Source: JBQTGK01 sp052400665 (GTDB taxonomy: Bacteria > Bacteroidota > Bacteroidia > Bacteroidales > Marinifilaceae). Taken from it: a stretch of 64,000 bases of DNA. The notes beneath the pieces were generated by a model that did not search any database, was not told the DNA's origin, and saw only the letters and a list, made by a program, of their open reading frames with translations. The stretch lies in the NCBI GenBank assembly GCA_052400665.1, contig JBQTGK010000006.1, one strand, 5' to 3'. A program made the position numbers and the translations under genes. Positions 62,003 to 64,000 of the stretch are shown here, piece by piece. The first letter of the stretch is position 1. Each line of letters opens with the position of its first letter.

Positions 62003-63628
62003 CTACAATTCAGAAATACTACCCATCCAACCCTCATTAAATTGAATCATAAGCTCATCTACCAAGTCTGGATTAGCATTTGCAATATTTAGCGTTTCAT
62101 CAGGATCTACTTTGTGATCATAAAGCTCAATCGCCAAAGGTTTCTCATTAGGTTTTTTAGTGTTCTTCCAAACAATTAATCGATACTGCTTGGTTCTCAT
62201 GGCATAGCCCATCACATCGTTTTCGAATACTGTACGATCCCACTTTTCTTTTTGTTCCTTTTCGATACGTGCTTCCATCTCTTTGATAAGAGGACCAAAA
62301 TAGGTTTCTCGCATGGCAGGTCGGAGAGGGAATGCACCCCATTCTCTTAAAGCAGGAGTAGGGAACTGACTAAAAGCTGCTTTCTTCCATTCACGATCTG
62401 GATTTTTCAACAATGGCTTAAAGCTAGTTCCTTCTAAATTTTTAGGCTTATCAATTCCCGTAAGATCACATAAAGTAGGATACATATCAACAAGCTCGAC
62501 TAAAGCATCTGTGGTTTTACCTCTACTTCCTTTTGGCATATCGGGAGTCCAAATCATCAGTGGAACACGAGTAGCAATTTCATAGTTAGTTGCCTTACCC
62601 CAAATCCCCATATCTCCAAGATGCCAACCATGATCACTCCAAACAATTATAATGGTATTGTCACGCACACCAGCCTCTTCTAAAGCGTCAATCATTTTAC
62701 CAATCTGTGCATCAACATAACTAACACAAGCTAAGTAGGCATGCTTAAGGGTTCTAGACATCTCTGGATCAATATCACCAGATTTAGGAATACCTGATCG
62801 AACTCGAAGTTCAAAAGAAGGATGTAAACCCATTGCAGTAGCTCCTTTAGGTGCTTGTACATGTTCCGCCAAAGGAATATTATCTCTATCGTAATAGTCC
62901 CAATATTTTTTAGGTGCCGTCCAATTTAAGTGTGGTTTGTGCATACCTAAACCCAAGAAAAAAGGCTTACCATCTTTCTCTTTTACTATATCTTTTAAAG
63001 TCTCAATAGCTAGTCGTGTATTGTAACCATCACTATACTCATAATCTTTTACATCGGCACATTCGTAAGCAGGTCCACTAAACAAACCAAACTTAGCAAC
63101 CTTGCCATATTTCGCCAACATCTTAGTTTTTGTATCAGCTTTAATTTTACTATTTTTTTTCAAATGAAAGGCCTTAGGTTTTTCCAATCCAGGAATGGAT
63201 GTTAATGCCTCTCGACTCCATGATATTGGATCTTCATCACCGTGATGAAATATTTTACCATAATAAGCAGTTTGATATCCATTATTCATGAAATGTTGAG
63301 CTATCGTAAGAGCTTGAGGATTTTTATCACGAAATCGAATATAATTATGAGTAACACCACTAGTCTCAGGTCGGATACCTGTCATTAAACTTGCCCTAGA
63401 AGGTCCACAAATAGCTTCCTGACAATAGGCTCGATTAAAAAGTAAACCTTGCCCTGCCAATTTATCCAGATTTGGACTTATCGCGATATTTGATCCATAA
63501 CAGCCCAATTCTGGACGAAGATCATCTATACCAATAAAAAGTACATTAGGACTTCCTTTTTTTTCATTACGAGCTTCACAACTCAATGTTGTAAGCATTA
63601 AAAACAGAACAATAAAAAATTTATTCAT
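62003..63628 (-). CDS. Type I sulfatase, iduronate-2-sulfatase-like lipoprotein
   Basis: A 541-residue sulfatase with lipobox Cys17, metal pair DD35-36 in GIDDLRPELGCYG, formylglycine motif CGPSR with Cys74 and VWSDHGWHLGDMG. It is a close paralogue of the protein at 39485 (long shared motifs such as GIWGKATNYEI and FSQFPTPALREW). Together they frame the locus at both ends. It is transcribed with the FAD oxidoreductase; the divergent gene at 63781 lies upstream. Confidence 0.92.
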   Translation of the reverse strand: MNKFFIVLFLMLTTLSCEARNEKKGSPNVLFIGIDDLRPELGCYGSNIAISPNLDKLAGQGLLFNRAYCQEAICGPSRASLMTGIRPETSGVTHNYIRFRDKNPQALTIAQHFMNNGYQTAYYGKIFHHGDEDPISWSREALTSIPGLEKPKAFHLKKNSKIKADTKTKMLAKYGKVAKFGLFSGPAYECADVKDYEYSDGYNTRLAIETLKDIVKEKDGKPFFLGLGMHKPHLNWTAPKKYWDYYDRDNIPLAEHVQAPKGATAMGLHPSFELRVRSGIPKSGDIDPEMSRTLKHAYLACVSYVDAQIGKMIDALEEAGVRDNTIIIVWSDHGWHLGDMGIWGKATNYEIATRVPLMIWTPDMPKGSRGKTTDALVELVDMYPTLCDLTGIDKPKNLEGTSFKPLLKNPDREWKKAAFSQFPTPALREWGAFPLRPAMRETYFGPLIKEMEARIEKEQKEKWDRTVFENDVMGYAMRTKQYRLIVWKNTKKPNEKPLAIELYDHKVDPDETLNIANANPDLVDELMIQFNEGWMGSISEL

Positions 63629-63780
63629 CTAATTAAATATTATAAGTTTGCGATGATTTAAAAGTAGAATTTTGCTCCCTGTAAAACCTCTAAAAAGCCA
63701 TTACAAAATATTAACATTCATATTTTTTCATATTACAACATATTAACATACCTTTAAAACAGACTCAATACATAAAATAT

Positions 63781-64000
63781 ATGATTCACATAACTAGATG
63801 CTTACACATCAAACTTCTTTTTTGTATTTTTATTATCGGAATATTGACTATTACTTGTGGCTCGAATACACCATTACAAGCGCAACAATTCAACCATTAT
63901 CTTCCAGAATCATTTCATCCATTTAAAACAGATGGCAAATCAGCTATAAAACTTGTAACTAAAAAGTATAAACAAGTCGTACAAAAACAAGATACAGCAA
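63781..64000 (+). CDS. Start of an exported protein, cut by the window edge
   Basis: The first 73 codons are visible, from ATG at 63781. They encode a signal or membrane segment (about 10-27, LLFCIFIIGILTIT) and then a soluble stretch with SAIKLVTKKYKQVVQKQDTA, which looks like the first helix of a TPR region. Divergent from a sulfatase gene, it could be a membrane-spanning TPR regulator or hybrid sensor of the locus; this is inference from position. The rest is outside the window. Confidence 0.6.
   Translation, partial: MIHITRCLHIKLLFCIFIIGILTITCGSNTPLQAQQFNHYLPESFHPFKTDGKSAIKLVTKKYKQVVQKQDTA

Overview
The window is AT-rich bacterial chromosome from a member of the Bacteroidota, most like a marine Bacteroidia lineage near Marinilabiliales/Marinifilaceae. 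This placement is inference. It rests on SPII lipoproteins, TonB/FecR/ECF signalling, TAnnTTTG-type -7 promoter elements, absence of clear Shine-Dalgarno sites, and a sulfatase-rich polysaccharide locus.

1-15.4 kb is mostly core genome: kdsB, a decayed histidine kinase, a sigma-54 activator without receiver domain, lptE, a TPR-like protein, secG and groES-groEL, then a lipoprotein and two uncharacterised proteins. An ECF sigma / FecR anti-sigma / TonB-receptor operon follows, with a lipoprotein gene upstream.

15.7-22.4 kb is an accessory island that ordinary gene calling would largely miss. It holds three intact short peptides with double-glycine leaders (bacteriocin-like), two decayed relatives, two intact CPBP-type membrane proteases, a third cut short by a repeat, small membrane proteins and a carboxypeptidase-regulatory-domain outer-membrane protein. 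Two repeat families punctuate it: a ~270-bp upstream-region-plus-leader cassette (two copies) and a ~250-bp element with terminal inverted repeats (two copies). No exporter is in the window.

22.5-38.2 kb returns to mainly core genes: a DUF6261-like gene with a 42-bp tandem-repeat array upstream, lepA, a two-component system, a candidate small RNA, rnc-fabF-acpP, purN, an M23 peptidase, two tandem YitT proteins, leuS and tRNA-Arg(CCG).

38.1-64 kb is a sulfated-polysaccharide utilisation locus. It carries five type I sulfatases, five GH127 (DUF1680) enzymes, an MFS transporter, an SMP-30/NHL-like lipoprotein and a Tat-exported FAD oxidoreductase, with what may be a regulator starting at the right edge. 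No SusC/SusD pair or endo-hydrolase is present, so the locus probably continues outside. Carrageenan is one plausible substrate because GH127 enzymes and sulfatases act together in known carrageenan systems; a sulfated arabinose-containing glycan is the alternative.

The most unusual observation is that both DUF6261-like genes, 36 kb apart, have a contiguous 42-bp-period tandem array just upstream. The arrays differ in overall sequence but share a short motif. The second highlight is the modular double-glycine peptide island.
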